A stretch of DNA of 64,000 bases from Echinometra lucunter (taxonomy: Eukaryota > Echinodermata > Echinoidea > Camarodonta > Echinometridae): assembly GCA_029962745.1 (NCBI GenBank), contig CM057156.1, positions 1,712,559 through 1,776,558 on the forward strand. The letters run 5' to 3'. Positions 62,201-64,000 of this stretch are shown one piece after another (within the stretch, counting starts at the first letter, position 1; each line of letters starts with the position of its first letter). The notes under the pieces were generated by a model. It was not told where the DNA came from, ran no database searches, and saw only the letters and a program-made list of their open reading frames with translations. A program made the position numbers and the translations under genes.

Positions 62201-64000
62201 ACGGAACAGAGCAGATTATTGCCTTTGTTAAAACAAATTAGATATTTCTTCTTTACTTTACCATGGGAAATGATCTCTTCATATGCTCATTTTAATCTTT
62301 ACAACCTCATAACTATGCAATGTATATCAATCTCATCTGATATTACAAAGGAAACATCATCCTCATTGTTTTTGTTTTTTTCTTTTTTATATTTCTTCTT
62401 TTGAAATTATATTGTCCTTCTAAGGTCTTACCCCAACTTTCTGAGCAGCTTCAGGATTCATTATGTAGGCAGCATCATCATCATTAGCTTCTATCTTCAA
62501 CTGGCCCAAAGCTAGAACACTGGCTAGAACATGGAACATGTCATCTTTCTCCTGGAATAAATAAGTATATTAGAAATAAACTTTAGATTCAACATCATTT
62601 ATATAATTGTACATAATTGACAGTCCACTACAGGCAAGAGACAGAGAGAAAAGTTCATCCAAAACAAAATATATTTGTAAATAGTCTTTTAAAAGATCTC
62701 TAGCTCTCTTTGTTTGTTTGTTTGTTTGCTTGTTTGTTTGTTTGTTTGTTTGTTTGTTTGCTTGTTTGTTTGTTTGTTTGCTTGTTTGTTTGTTTGTTTA
62801 TAAGCCAACTCTAACATTCTACAAAACAGAAGTAAAAAATCAGTATTACTAGGTTTACTTCAATGGTTGTTGAGACTTAAATCATCACAATATGAGCCCA
62901 TCTTGACAATCACAGCAGTTGTATAGTAATGTTAGTAAGGGGTATATTTGAGAAGATGGAGATGCCAATGCATTTTTTAGTTCAGATTTGAAGCTATTAA
63001 TTGATGCACCTGGACTGCCAATTATGGTAGTCCATTCCAGTTGATTATGGATCTAAAAGAGAAGGACCTCTGCCGAACATTTGTCTTACAGTCTGGCTTG
63101 GCAACTTTGAAACTATGACCTCTAGTCCTGCTCTCTTTACTCATAGAAAATGAGCATTCCATCTTAATCTTAATATTTTGTTTGTTTATTAATTTTGCAA
63201 TTTGTTTGTTTATATTGATAATCTTAGTATCTGCAATATGCATGTAAACAAAACAGATTTTCATTGATATAGACAATAAAAACATTGAATTGAAATGAAT
63301 TGCAGAATTGAAAGAAGTTTTTGCTTTTAGAGGTGTGTCCTGAATTATTTATGTAACTATGATGAATGTATATTTTGTCATATGTTGTTAAAAATATATA
63401 TATATCATCTTGTTGTTTTATTATCTTGCTTATCATTTGAATAATTGGAAATGAATGTGTCTAAACTTCAAAGTTGAAACGTGAATTAACATCTTCTTGT
63501 CCAGTTATGATCTTGAACACTTGAATTTGGTAGGCTCTCTGTCTTCAATACTCAAGGGTTTGTTTTGAGTACACGACAGATAATTGTGTCTAACCTCTTC
63601 TAGGAAGCCTACAAGATCCATAGCATTGATGAGTTCATCAAAGTACTTCTTCATTCCAGCTGGGTTGTTTTTCAGACAAGACGGTCCGTTTCGTAGATAC
63701 CTGGGCAGAACAGAGAAGAGCATTTAGAAGGTGTCATTCAACAGATGAAATGAAGTCAGGCAAAAGTCTGTTAGGGCAGCAAGATAAAGCTAAAACCCAC
63801 TGCCGTAATCACTATGCTTCATGATGCAATTGTGAGAAAATGACAGCAAGAATAAATAAATCTTGATACTATGGCAAGTCATGTAACATATCATCCCTGT
63901 TTTCACAAAGTGACAGATAAGCGCACAACTTTAACCCATTCGTGACAGAGGTCCACATTTTGTGGTTTGGCCTAATATCTTTTGATGCAAAGCCCTAAAA
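24620..64000 (-). CDS. Unconventional myosin with SH2 domain, 3' part (24 exons in window)
   Basis: Spliced minus-strand exons encode about 865 residues. The order is: motor from before loop 1's downstream half through switch II ([16 protein letters not shown]), relay, strut, loop 2, the actin-binding [11 protein letters not shown] block, and a converter ([17 protein letters not shown]) that lacks the reactive SH1/SH2 cysteines of muscle myosin; one IQ motif ([16 protein letters not shown]); a short charged helix; an acidic linker ([16 protein letters not shown]); an SH2 domain starting [15 protein letters not shown], with the phosphotyrosine-binding Arg in AYLIRVSES; and a Ser/Pro-rich tail. 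The TEDS-site residue, 16 positions before DAMTK, is Glu, as in myosin V. The family is an actin-based ATPase motor, and the SH2 domain should bind phosphotyrosine cargo. I recall this layout as class XXVIII, unchecked. The P-loop and switch I exons lie beyond 64000. Confidence 0.9.
25094..25498 (+). mobile_element. piggyBac-like MITE, copy 2
   Basis: Flanked by TTAA at 25090-25093 and 25499-25502. Ends are CCCATTCGTGACAGGAATTA and CTCTGTCACGAATGGG. The length is 405 bp and the interior is homologous to copy 1. Confidence 0.8.
26126..26625. other. Assembly gap, 500 N
   Basis: Exactly 500 N. The 16 bases ATTCAAGTCTATGTTT occur immediately on both sides, suggesting that the two contig ends overlap. 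Confidence 0.99.
28084..28397. repeat. Polypurine tract, GGGGAGA-rich
   Basis: Nearly 310 bp of strongly purine-biased plus strand, with GA and GGGGAGAGGG units. Apparent Glu/Arg or Ser/Pro frames here are compositional. A shorter purine tract follows at 28779-28862. Confidence 0.85.
30166..30636. mobile_element. GC-rich repeat with GGGGCACTC inverted ends
   Basis: A GC-rich island in AT-rich flanks. The left end is a G run then GCACTCACATATATTGGTGG; the right end CACTTTTGGGGTCGAGTGCC carries the inverted GGCACTC. The interior repeats CCGTTCCGAAGACCC / CCCGTTCCAAAACCCC units. I recall similar sequence as a common repeat in marine invertebrates. No protein-coding signal is convincing. Confidence 0.6.
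31390..31871. mobile_element. TTAA-flanked inverted-repeat element
   Basis: TTAA at 31390-31393 is followed by CTCTTACGGTGCCAAGG, and GGCACTGTAAGAG is followed by TTAA at 31868-31871, so 13-bp inverted ends sit between TTAA copies. It is about 480 bp, AT-rich and non-coding. It appears to be a second TTAA-specific family, unrelated inside to the CCCATTCGTGACAG family. Confidence 0.6.
31872..32110 (+). repeat. LINE-like 3' tail remnant
   Basis: It contains ACACAATTCAGCCTTTTGGC, shared with the element at 2600-3035, and ends in AACCTTTTAAATTCAACTCA. No coding frame remains. Confidence 0.35.
32296..32443. mobile_element. Foldback, CATAAAACTTGTTATC family, copy 1
   Basis: Left end GGGCCCTGTTTCATAAAACT pairs with right end AAGTTTTATGAAACAGGG. 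The interior TTTGCTCTCAGCTAATCAGA is shared with copies at 36118, 37871 and 41194. Confidence 0.8.
34225..34576. repeat. Tandem duplication, about 173-bp unit
   Basis: Two head-to-tail copies (34225 and 34398) share GTCTACTGGAACAGGTTGGC, CCCTGTCATATTTGGATGGG and CTACCAAATGTAACTTTCAT. Each contains a version of the TTAACCC-type 80-bp palindromic element. Confidence 0.8.
34669..34910 (-). CDS. Myosin exon 23 (Ser/Pro-rich tail)
   Basis: Phase 0 in and phase 2 out, 80 codons plus 2 bases, with acceptor CCTCCACAG and donor CACAG|GTAAGA. It encodes [18 protein letters not shown] and then basic, Ser/Pro/Ala-rich sequence ([18 protein letters not shown]). If the donor is not used, the frame stops at once (AGG TAA), so an unspliced form would end ..NNLSSHR. 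Confidence 0.82.
35060..35481 (-). mobile_element. piggyBac-like MITE, copy 3
   Basis: Inverted orientation relative to copies 1 and 2, flanked by TTAA at 35056-35059 and 35482-35485. Its 422 bp include a short internal direct duplication (ACACAAAAATTCT) not seen in other copies. Confidence 0.8.
36118..36251. mobile_element. Foldback, CATAAAACTTGTTATC family, copy 2
   Basis: Starts CCAGGGCTTATTTCATAAAA and ends TTTATGAAACAGGGCCC. It shares the CTCTCAGCCAATCAGATG core. Confidence 0.8.
37348..37430. mobile_element. TTAACCC short palindromic element (degenerate copy)
   Basis: TTAACCCAATGACTACTGGA starts it and CAGTTCCCGTTTATAATTGG lies near the other end. It is related to 14693-14772 and 44898-44977. 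The right boundary is unclear. Confidence 0.35.
37436..37519 (-). CDS. Myosin exon 22 (tail)
   Basis: Phase 0 in and out, 28 codons, acceptor GATACCAG and donor GCCA|GTAAGT. It encodes [20 protein letters not shown] and then a Ser/Thr run. Tyr in the acidic context CDYSDL is a plausible phosphorylation site. Confidence 0.82.
37871..38018. mobile_element. Foldback, CATAAAACTTGTTATC family, copy 3
   Basis: Starts CAGGGCCTCATTTTATAAAA and ends AACAAGTTTTATGAAACAGGGCCC-like. It lies in the intron 53 bp downstream (minus sense) of exon 21. Confidence 0.8.
38072..38119 (-). CDS. Myosin exon 21 (end of SH2 region)
   Basis: A 48-nt exon, phase 0 in and out, acceptor TTCTTTTAG and donor GGCCAG|GTAAGG. 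It encodes [16 protein letters not shown], following the SH2 helix B. Confidence 0.85.
38805..38928 (-). CDS. Myosin exon 20 (SH2 domain, C-terminal half)
   Basis: Phase 2 in and phase 0 out. It encodes [30 protein letters not shown] and [17 protein letters not shown] matches SH2 strand D with its conserved His, and LNDLIRFH matches helix B. Confidence 0.93.
39238..39327 (-). CDS. Myosin exon 19 (SH2 phosphotyrosine pocket)
   Basis: Phase 2 in and phase 2 out, 90 nt. It encodes [20 protein letters not shown] and [17 protein letters not shown] is the FLVRES-type motif with the pocket arginine intact, so phosphotyrosine binding should be retained. Confidence 0.93.
39467..39560 (+). repeat. tRNA-derived SINE-like head
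   Basis: GATGGCTCAGAGGTAATGCA resembles box A and CCCTAGTTCGAAATCAAAT resembles box B at tRNA-like spacing. The body probably extends toward 39800. It is too divergent for a tRNA gene. Confidence 0.45.
40113..40180 (+). mobile_element. piggyBac-like MITE, 5' fragment
   Basis: After TTAA (40109-40112) come CCCATTCGTGACAGGAATTA and diverged interior sequence, ending about 22 bp from the donor of myosin exon 18. The rest of the element is absent. Confidence 0.7.
40202..40413 (-). CDS. Myosin exon 18 (acidic linker, SH2 start)
   Basis: Phase 0 in and phase 2 out, 212 nt, acceptor ACGACAG. It encodes [20 protein letters not shown] and then [38 protein letters not shown] and PWFHGIITR. The last block is SH2 helix A. 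The poly-Asp stretch is encoded by a GAC/GAT microsatellite likely to vary in length. Confidence 0.93.
41194..41340. mobile_element. Foldback, CATAAAACTTGTTATC family, copy 4, inside a duplicated exon
   Basis: Inverted relative to copies 1-3; starts near GACCCATTTCATAAAACTTG and ends AATGAAATGGGGCC. It interrupts exon copy 1: CAAGAACCT lies on one side and ACCAGCTCCTG on the other, in the order found uninterrupted in the functional exon. Confidence 0.78.
41330..41411 (-). pseudogene. Duplicated copy 1 of myosin exon 17, interrupted
   Basis: With the same acceptor (TTTTTGTATAG), it reads [24 protein letters not shown] before the foldback at 41194-41340. The exon continues beyond the insertion (CAGCTCCTGTTGGACAATC) without the GAGGAGAAGGTAAGA donor block. 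It is probably non-functional. Confidence 0.7.
41524..41624 (-). CDS. Myosin exon 17 (intact member of an exon array)
   Basis: Phase 1 in and phase 0 out, 101 nt, acceptor TTTTTGTATAG and donor GAGAAG|GTAAGA. It encodes [34 protein letters not shown]. It is the only copy in the array that keeps acceptor, frame and donor together. Confidence 0.82.
41707..41792 (-). pseudogene. Duplicated copy 3 of myosin exon 17
   Basis: Reads [24 protein letters not shown] and then a stop (CAG TAA). Acceptor GTTGTATAG is intact but the 3' half and donor are missing, so use would truncate the protein before the SH2 domain. Confidence 0.7.
41888..41966 (-). pseudogene. Duplicated copy 4 of myosin exon 17
   Basis: Reads [18 protein letters not shown] and then loses frame and stops (ACC TGA). 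Acceptor is TTGTTAAG. It is a degenerate exon. Confidence 0.65.
42039..42077 (-). pseudogene. Duplicated copy 5 of myosin exon 17, cut by the gap
   Basis: The piece next to the gap reads [12 protein letters not shown] on the minus strand, a diverged version of [12 protein letters not shown]. The remainder is in the N run. Confidence 0.5.
42078..42577. other. Assembly gap, 500 N, inside the exon array
   Basis: Exactly 500 N. Degenerate exon copies lie on both sides, so the tandem repetition probably caused the gap. The true length and copy number are unknown. Confidence 0.99.
42621..42665 (-). pseudogene. Duplicated copy 6 of myosin exon 17, fragment
   Basis: Reads [15 protein letters not shown] on the minus strand, a diverged match to [15 protein letters not shown]. 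No splice site is evident. Confidence 0.45.
42958..43118. mobile_element. Foldback, GCATAAAACTTACCA family, copy 1
   Basis: Left end TGGGCCCCGTTGCATAAAAC pairs with right end GTTTTATGCAACGGGGCCC. The interior has ACCATCAATGGTAACTTCCA. It sits about 26 bp inside the intron from the donor of myosin exon 16. Confidence 0.85.
43145..43309 (-). CDS. Myosin exon 16 (IQ motif end, charged helix)
   Basis: Phase 1 in and phase 1 out, 165 nt. It encodes [20 protein letters not shown] and [19 protein letters not shown]. The first part completes an IQ motif (light-chain binding); the rest is a charged helix that could be a short coiled coil or single alpha-helix. Confidence 0.93.
43323..43522. mobile_element. 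Foldback, AGGGGTTGTTTCACAAAGAG ends
   Basis: Left AGGGGTTGTTTCACAAAGAG pairs with right CTCTTTGTGAAACACCCCT. It is 200 bp, starting 13 bp upstream of the exon 16 acceptor in minus sense, and non-coding. Confidence 0.75.
44163..44570 (+). mobile_element. piggyBac-like MITE, copy 4, next to a splice donor
   Basis: Flanked by TTAA at 44159-44162 and 44571-44574, 408 bp. Its edge lies about 10 bp from the GT donor (44583-44584) of myosin exon 15. Confidence 0.85.
44585..44676 (-). CDS. Myosin exon 15 (lever start, IQ motif start)
   Basis: Phase 2 in and phase 1 out, 92 nt. It encodes [20 protein letters not shown] and [17 protein letters not shown] is the conserved end of the converter; AIHLTR opens the IQ motif. 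The donor is AGAT|GTAAGC. Confidence 0.93.
44898..44977. mobile_element. 80-bp TTAA(A)CCC palindromic element
   Basis: ACCCGTTGGCTACTGAAACT on the left pairs with GTATTCAACGGGTTAA on the right. It is related to 14693-14772. Confidence 0.5.
45321..45479. mobile_element. Foldback, GCATAAAACTTACCA family, copy 2
   Basis: Closely related to 42958-43118, with the same core (CTTGATTGGCTGTTGAGCAA) and GGGCCC-type ends. Confidence 0.85.
45671..45766 (-). CDS. Myosin exon 14 (converter)
   Basis: Phase 2 in and phase 2 out, 96 nt. It encodes [19 protein letters not shown] and [13 protein letters not shown], matching converter sequence (ERYKVL.. and W.(I/V)G). Confidence 0.93.
46236..46321 (-). CDS. 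Myosin exon 13 (SH1 helix region)
   Basis: Phase 0 in and phase 2 out, 86 nt. It encodes [19 protein letters not shown] and RPQFADFVK. The pattern resembles myosins VII and X rather than muscle myosin, and both reactive cysteines are replaced. Confidence 0.93.
47380..48060 (+). repeat. Decayed LINE-like 3' coding remnant
   Basis: One frame reads [20 protein letters not shown], resembling the C-terminal CxLC..E..xHFL motif seen in some non-LTR retrotransposon proteins; upstream, [15 protein letters not shown] is in another frame. Stops and frameshifts are frequent. The region is more GC-rich than its flanks. Confidence 0.45.
48156..48275 (-). CDS. Myosin exon 12 (actin-binding helix-loop-helix)
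   Basis: Phase 0 in and out, 40 codons. It encodes [51 protein letters not shown] is almost invariant in myosins. Confidence 0.96.
48705..48758 (-). CDS. Myosin exon 11 (loop 2 end)
   Basis: A 54-nt exon, phase 0 in and out. It encodes [18 protein letters not shown]: a basic loop-2 end followed by the VG.QF(K) strand before the helix in exon 12. Confidence 0.92.
48789..51392. mobile_element. 2.6-kb insertion with long imperfect inverted ends
   Basis: Left end CCAGGGTCGGTATTCAATTC and the reverse complement of the right end, CCTGGGCCAGTATTTAATTC, match over about 120 bp with indels, including AATTCAATACT and ACTTAG blocks. The interior is AT-rich to about 50500, then GC-rich with a tandem duplication. 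No transposase frame is recognisable, so it would be non-autonomous or decayed. The target duplication is unclear. Confidence 0.6.
50921..51158. repeat. Tandem duplication, about 118-bp unit
   Basis: Two copies share CTTATCAGCAG, ACCCCACCCCAGTTTAAACG, GGGGT..CCCCAC and CCCATTGAC..ACACGCA blocks. It lies inside the 2.6-kb inverted-end insertion. Confidence 0.75.
51700..52060 (+). mobile_element. Non-LTR retrotransposon (LINE) 3' coding remnant
   Basis: An open stretch reads [41 protein letters not shown] and [12 protein letters not shown] before a stop at 52058. SFF..T(V/I)RDWN.LP..SLE.(Y/F)K..L is the usual C-terminal pattern of many LINE reverse transcriptase polyproteins. It is a short 5'-truncated piece, antisense in the myosin intron. 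Confidence 0.75.
52144..52220 (-). CDS. Myosin exon 10 (loop 2)
   Basis: Acceptor TTTCATAG and donor AAAAAG|GTAGGA. Only the frame needing one incoming base is open: [25 protein letters not shown], a basic loop-2-like sequence. Exon 9 ends in phase 0, so the direct join fails; a small intervening exon or an assembly error is needed. Confidence 0.75.
52865..52975 (-). CDS. Myosin exon 9 (strut region)
   Basis: Phase 0 in and out, 37 codons. It encodes [20 protein letters not shown] and [17 protein letters not shown]...GFL.KN.D is strongly conserved in myosins. The donor is GAG|GTTCGA, a weak one. Confidence 0.93.
53230..53812. mobile_element. Complex foldback with CCATTGCAC hairpin
   Basis: Positions 53658-53780 form a hairpin (GTGCAATGGTACGAGATTTC to GAAATCTCGTACCATTGCAC) with a short loop in GAGGCAAAGCCTC. 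The pairing extends outward to about 53628 and 53812. GTACCATTGCAC and TTGTACAACGCC motifs also recur near 53231-53333. It contains CpG-rich segments and looks like a non-coding mobile element. Confidence 0.65.
54212..54530. repeat. (ATTC/ATCC)n microsatellite
   Basis: About 320 bp of CATT and CATC tetranucleotide units. It gives a spurious FIHSFIHPSIH-type frame. Confidence 0.9.
55414..55530 (-). CDS. Myosin exon 8 (lower 50K)
   Basis: Phase 0 in and out, 39 codons. It encodes [20 protein letters not shown] and [14 protein letters not shown]. The F.I.HYAG motif is diagnostic of the motor domain. Confidence 0.95.
55988..56053 (-). CDS. Myosin exon 7 (lower 50K)
   Basis: A 66-nt exon, phase 0. 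It encodes [22 protein letters not shown], matching the conserved KP.GIL..LDEE block. Confidence 0.95.
56412..56498 (-). CDS. Myosin exon 6 (relay helix end)
   Basis: An 87-nt exon, phase 0. It encodes [20 protein letters not shown] and PFVNNEPLL, matching (H)xFxxEQ.EY..E.I.W. Confidence 0.95.
57410..57816 (-). mobile_element. piggyBac-like MITE, copy 5, with 23-bp flanking duplication
   Basis: 407 bp flanked by TTAA at 57406-57409 and 57817-57820. Beyond that, a 23-bp segment that starts TTAATATTTGATATTGCCC and ends TTAA occurs exactly on both sides (57387-57409 and 57817-57839). Confidence 0.88.
59143..59183. repeat. Perfect inverted repeat with two TGACGTCA sites
   Basis: Arms GGTACCCACTTTGACGTCA and TGACGTCAAAGTGGGTACC are separated by AAA. 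TGACGTCA occurs at 59154-59161 and 59165-59172, matching the CRE consensus. Related GTGGGTACCCAG also lies near 59048, so this is probably part of a larger foldback (59035-59200). Confidence 0.8.
59413..59484 (-). repeat. tRNA-derived SINE head
   Basis: On the minus strand ATATCTCATTGGGTAGAGCA (box A region), CAGTGGTCTCGTAAATCCG (anticodon-arm-like) and GGGTTTGAAACC (box B) follow tRNA order and spacing. The acceptor stem does not close convincingly, so I call a SINE or tRNA pseudogene. Confidence 0.6.
59600..59905. repeat. Tandem duplication, 160-bp unit, rich in TGACCT
   Basis: The unit begins CAGGTAAAATTTAACATTGA (first copy CAGGTAAATTGTAACATTTG) and contains CACTGAGGTCCCT and ATCTACCATCCAAGTT. 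Copies start at 59600 and 59760. The first copy contains TGACCTCTGACCT, a DR1-like arrangement. Confidence 0.85.
60035..60135 (-). CDS. Myosin exon 5 (switch II and relay)
   Basis: Phase 1 in and phase 0 out, 101 nt. It encodes [20 protein letters not shown] and [14 protein letters not shown]: switch II DIFGFE and the relay helix. Confidence 0.97.
60384..60441. repeat. Hairpin CAGCCGTTTTGCCCAT
   Basis: CAGCCGTTTTGCCCATGTTC pairs with GAAAATGGGCAAAACGGCTG around a short centre containing CTGCTC. It probably belongs to a truncated foldback beginning at GGGGCCCGT (60360). Confidence 0.7.
60534..60653 (-). CDS. Myosin exon 4 (motor, after TEDS site)
   Basis: Phase 1 in and phase 1 out, 120 nt. 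It encodes [20 protein letters not shown] and [32 protein letters not shown].(K)IN is a core myosin block. Confidence 0.97.
60668..60964. repeat. (GAA)n microsatellite
   Basis: About 300 bp of GAA/AAG with GAC interruptions, 15 bp from the acceptor of myosin exon 4 in minus sense. On the transcribed strand it is a CTT polypyrimidine stretch just upstream of that acceptor. Confidence 0.92.
61518..61626 (-). CDS. Myosin exon 3 (TEDS region)
   Basis: Phase 0 in and phase 1 out, 109 nt. It encodes [20 protein letters not shown] and [16 protein letters not shown]. The TEDS-rule residue is the Glu of HGERF, implying no need for heavy-chain phosphorylation at this site. Confidence 0.93.
62432..62551 (-). 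CDS. Myosin exon 2 (upper 50K)
   Basis: Phase 0 in and out, 40 codons. It encodes [20 protein letters not shown] and [20 protein letters not shown], matching the myosin I...LA.(I/V)LHLGN(I/V) helix. Confidence 0.94.
62708..62800. repeat. (TTTG)n microsatellite
   Basis: About 93 bp of TTTG/CTTG tetranucleotides. Confidence 0.9.
62930..63180 (-). mobile_element. LINE 3' coding remnant
   Basis: Minus strand reads [20 protein letters not shown] and [14 protein letters not shown], then, after a frameshift, [25 protein letters not shown]......R...FS.R.(I/V)..WN.LP is the usual C-terminal pattern of CR1/L2-like elements. It is truncated and frameshifted. Confidence 0.75.
63595..63700 (-). CDS. Myosin exon 1 of the window (motor, continues upstream outside)
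   Basis: Phase 2 in and phase 0 out, 106 nt. It encodes [20 protein letters not shown] and [15 protein letters not shown], matching the (Y)YL.(G/N)G........F..(T/L)..AM..(V/L)GF segment after switch I. The incoming phase shows that at least one more exon lies beyond the window. Confidence 0.93.
63935..64000 (-). mobile_element. piggyBac-like MITE, copy 6, cut by window edge
   Basis: After TTAA (63931-63934) comes CCCATTCGTGACAGAGGTCC followed by sequence identical in layout to the right end of the family. The rest lies outside. Confidence 0.85.

Overview
This is animal nuclear genome sequence, most likely from an echinoderm and probably a sea urchin. The evidence is small exons with GT-AG introns, an AT-rich intronic background full of microsatellites, and dense short inverted-repeat elements whose ends (GGGCCC..CATAAAACTTGTTA) I recall as abundant in echinoid genomes. 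The species call is inference; nothing in the window names it. Two runs of exactly 500 N are scaffold gaps. No CRISPR array, operon or intact virus is visible. Layout: (1) 1-16312, plus strand: a five-exon gene for a 410-residue type I membrane protein with a signal peptide, one MAM domain, a Thr/Ser/Pro stalk, one membrane helix and a tyrosine-containing cytoplasmic tail. All splice phases agree (CDS 1078-1186, 10170-10328, 11458-11720, 12416-12506, 15702-16312). Its introns carry long microsatellites and foldback elements. (2) 16313-24619: AT-rich sequence between two convergent genes, with foldback elements, a piggyBac-like MITE and a tandem duplication. (3) 24620-64000, minus strand: the 3' part of an unconventional myosin gene that continues past the right edge. 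Twenty-four exons encode about 865 residues: motor domain from the middle onward (switch II, relay, loop 2, converter), one IQ motif, a short charged helix, an acidic linker, an SH2 domain and a Ser/Pro-rich tail. This order resembles the SH2-bearing myosins that I recall being placed in class XXVIII; the class is unchecked. The P-loop and switch I lie outside the window. The assignment of the last exon (24620-24686), after a 10-kb intron, is tentative, and the loop-2 junction has an unresolved phase mismatch. The most notable observations are: a tandem array of degenerate copies of one myosin tail exon, one copy carrying a foldback insertion; a family of about 400-bp elements with CCC..GGG ends inserted at TTAA (five full-length copies, one cut by the window edge, one fragment), one of them flanked by a 23-bp duplication with TTAA at both ends; a CACTA-ended foldback element with a 3-bp direct repeat; a 2.6-kb insertion with long inverted ends; and a splice acceptor whose polypyrimidine tract is an 83-nt TC microsatellite. 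I found no clearly undescribed biological system. The myosin gene and the transposon-site structures deserve the closest look.
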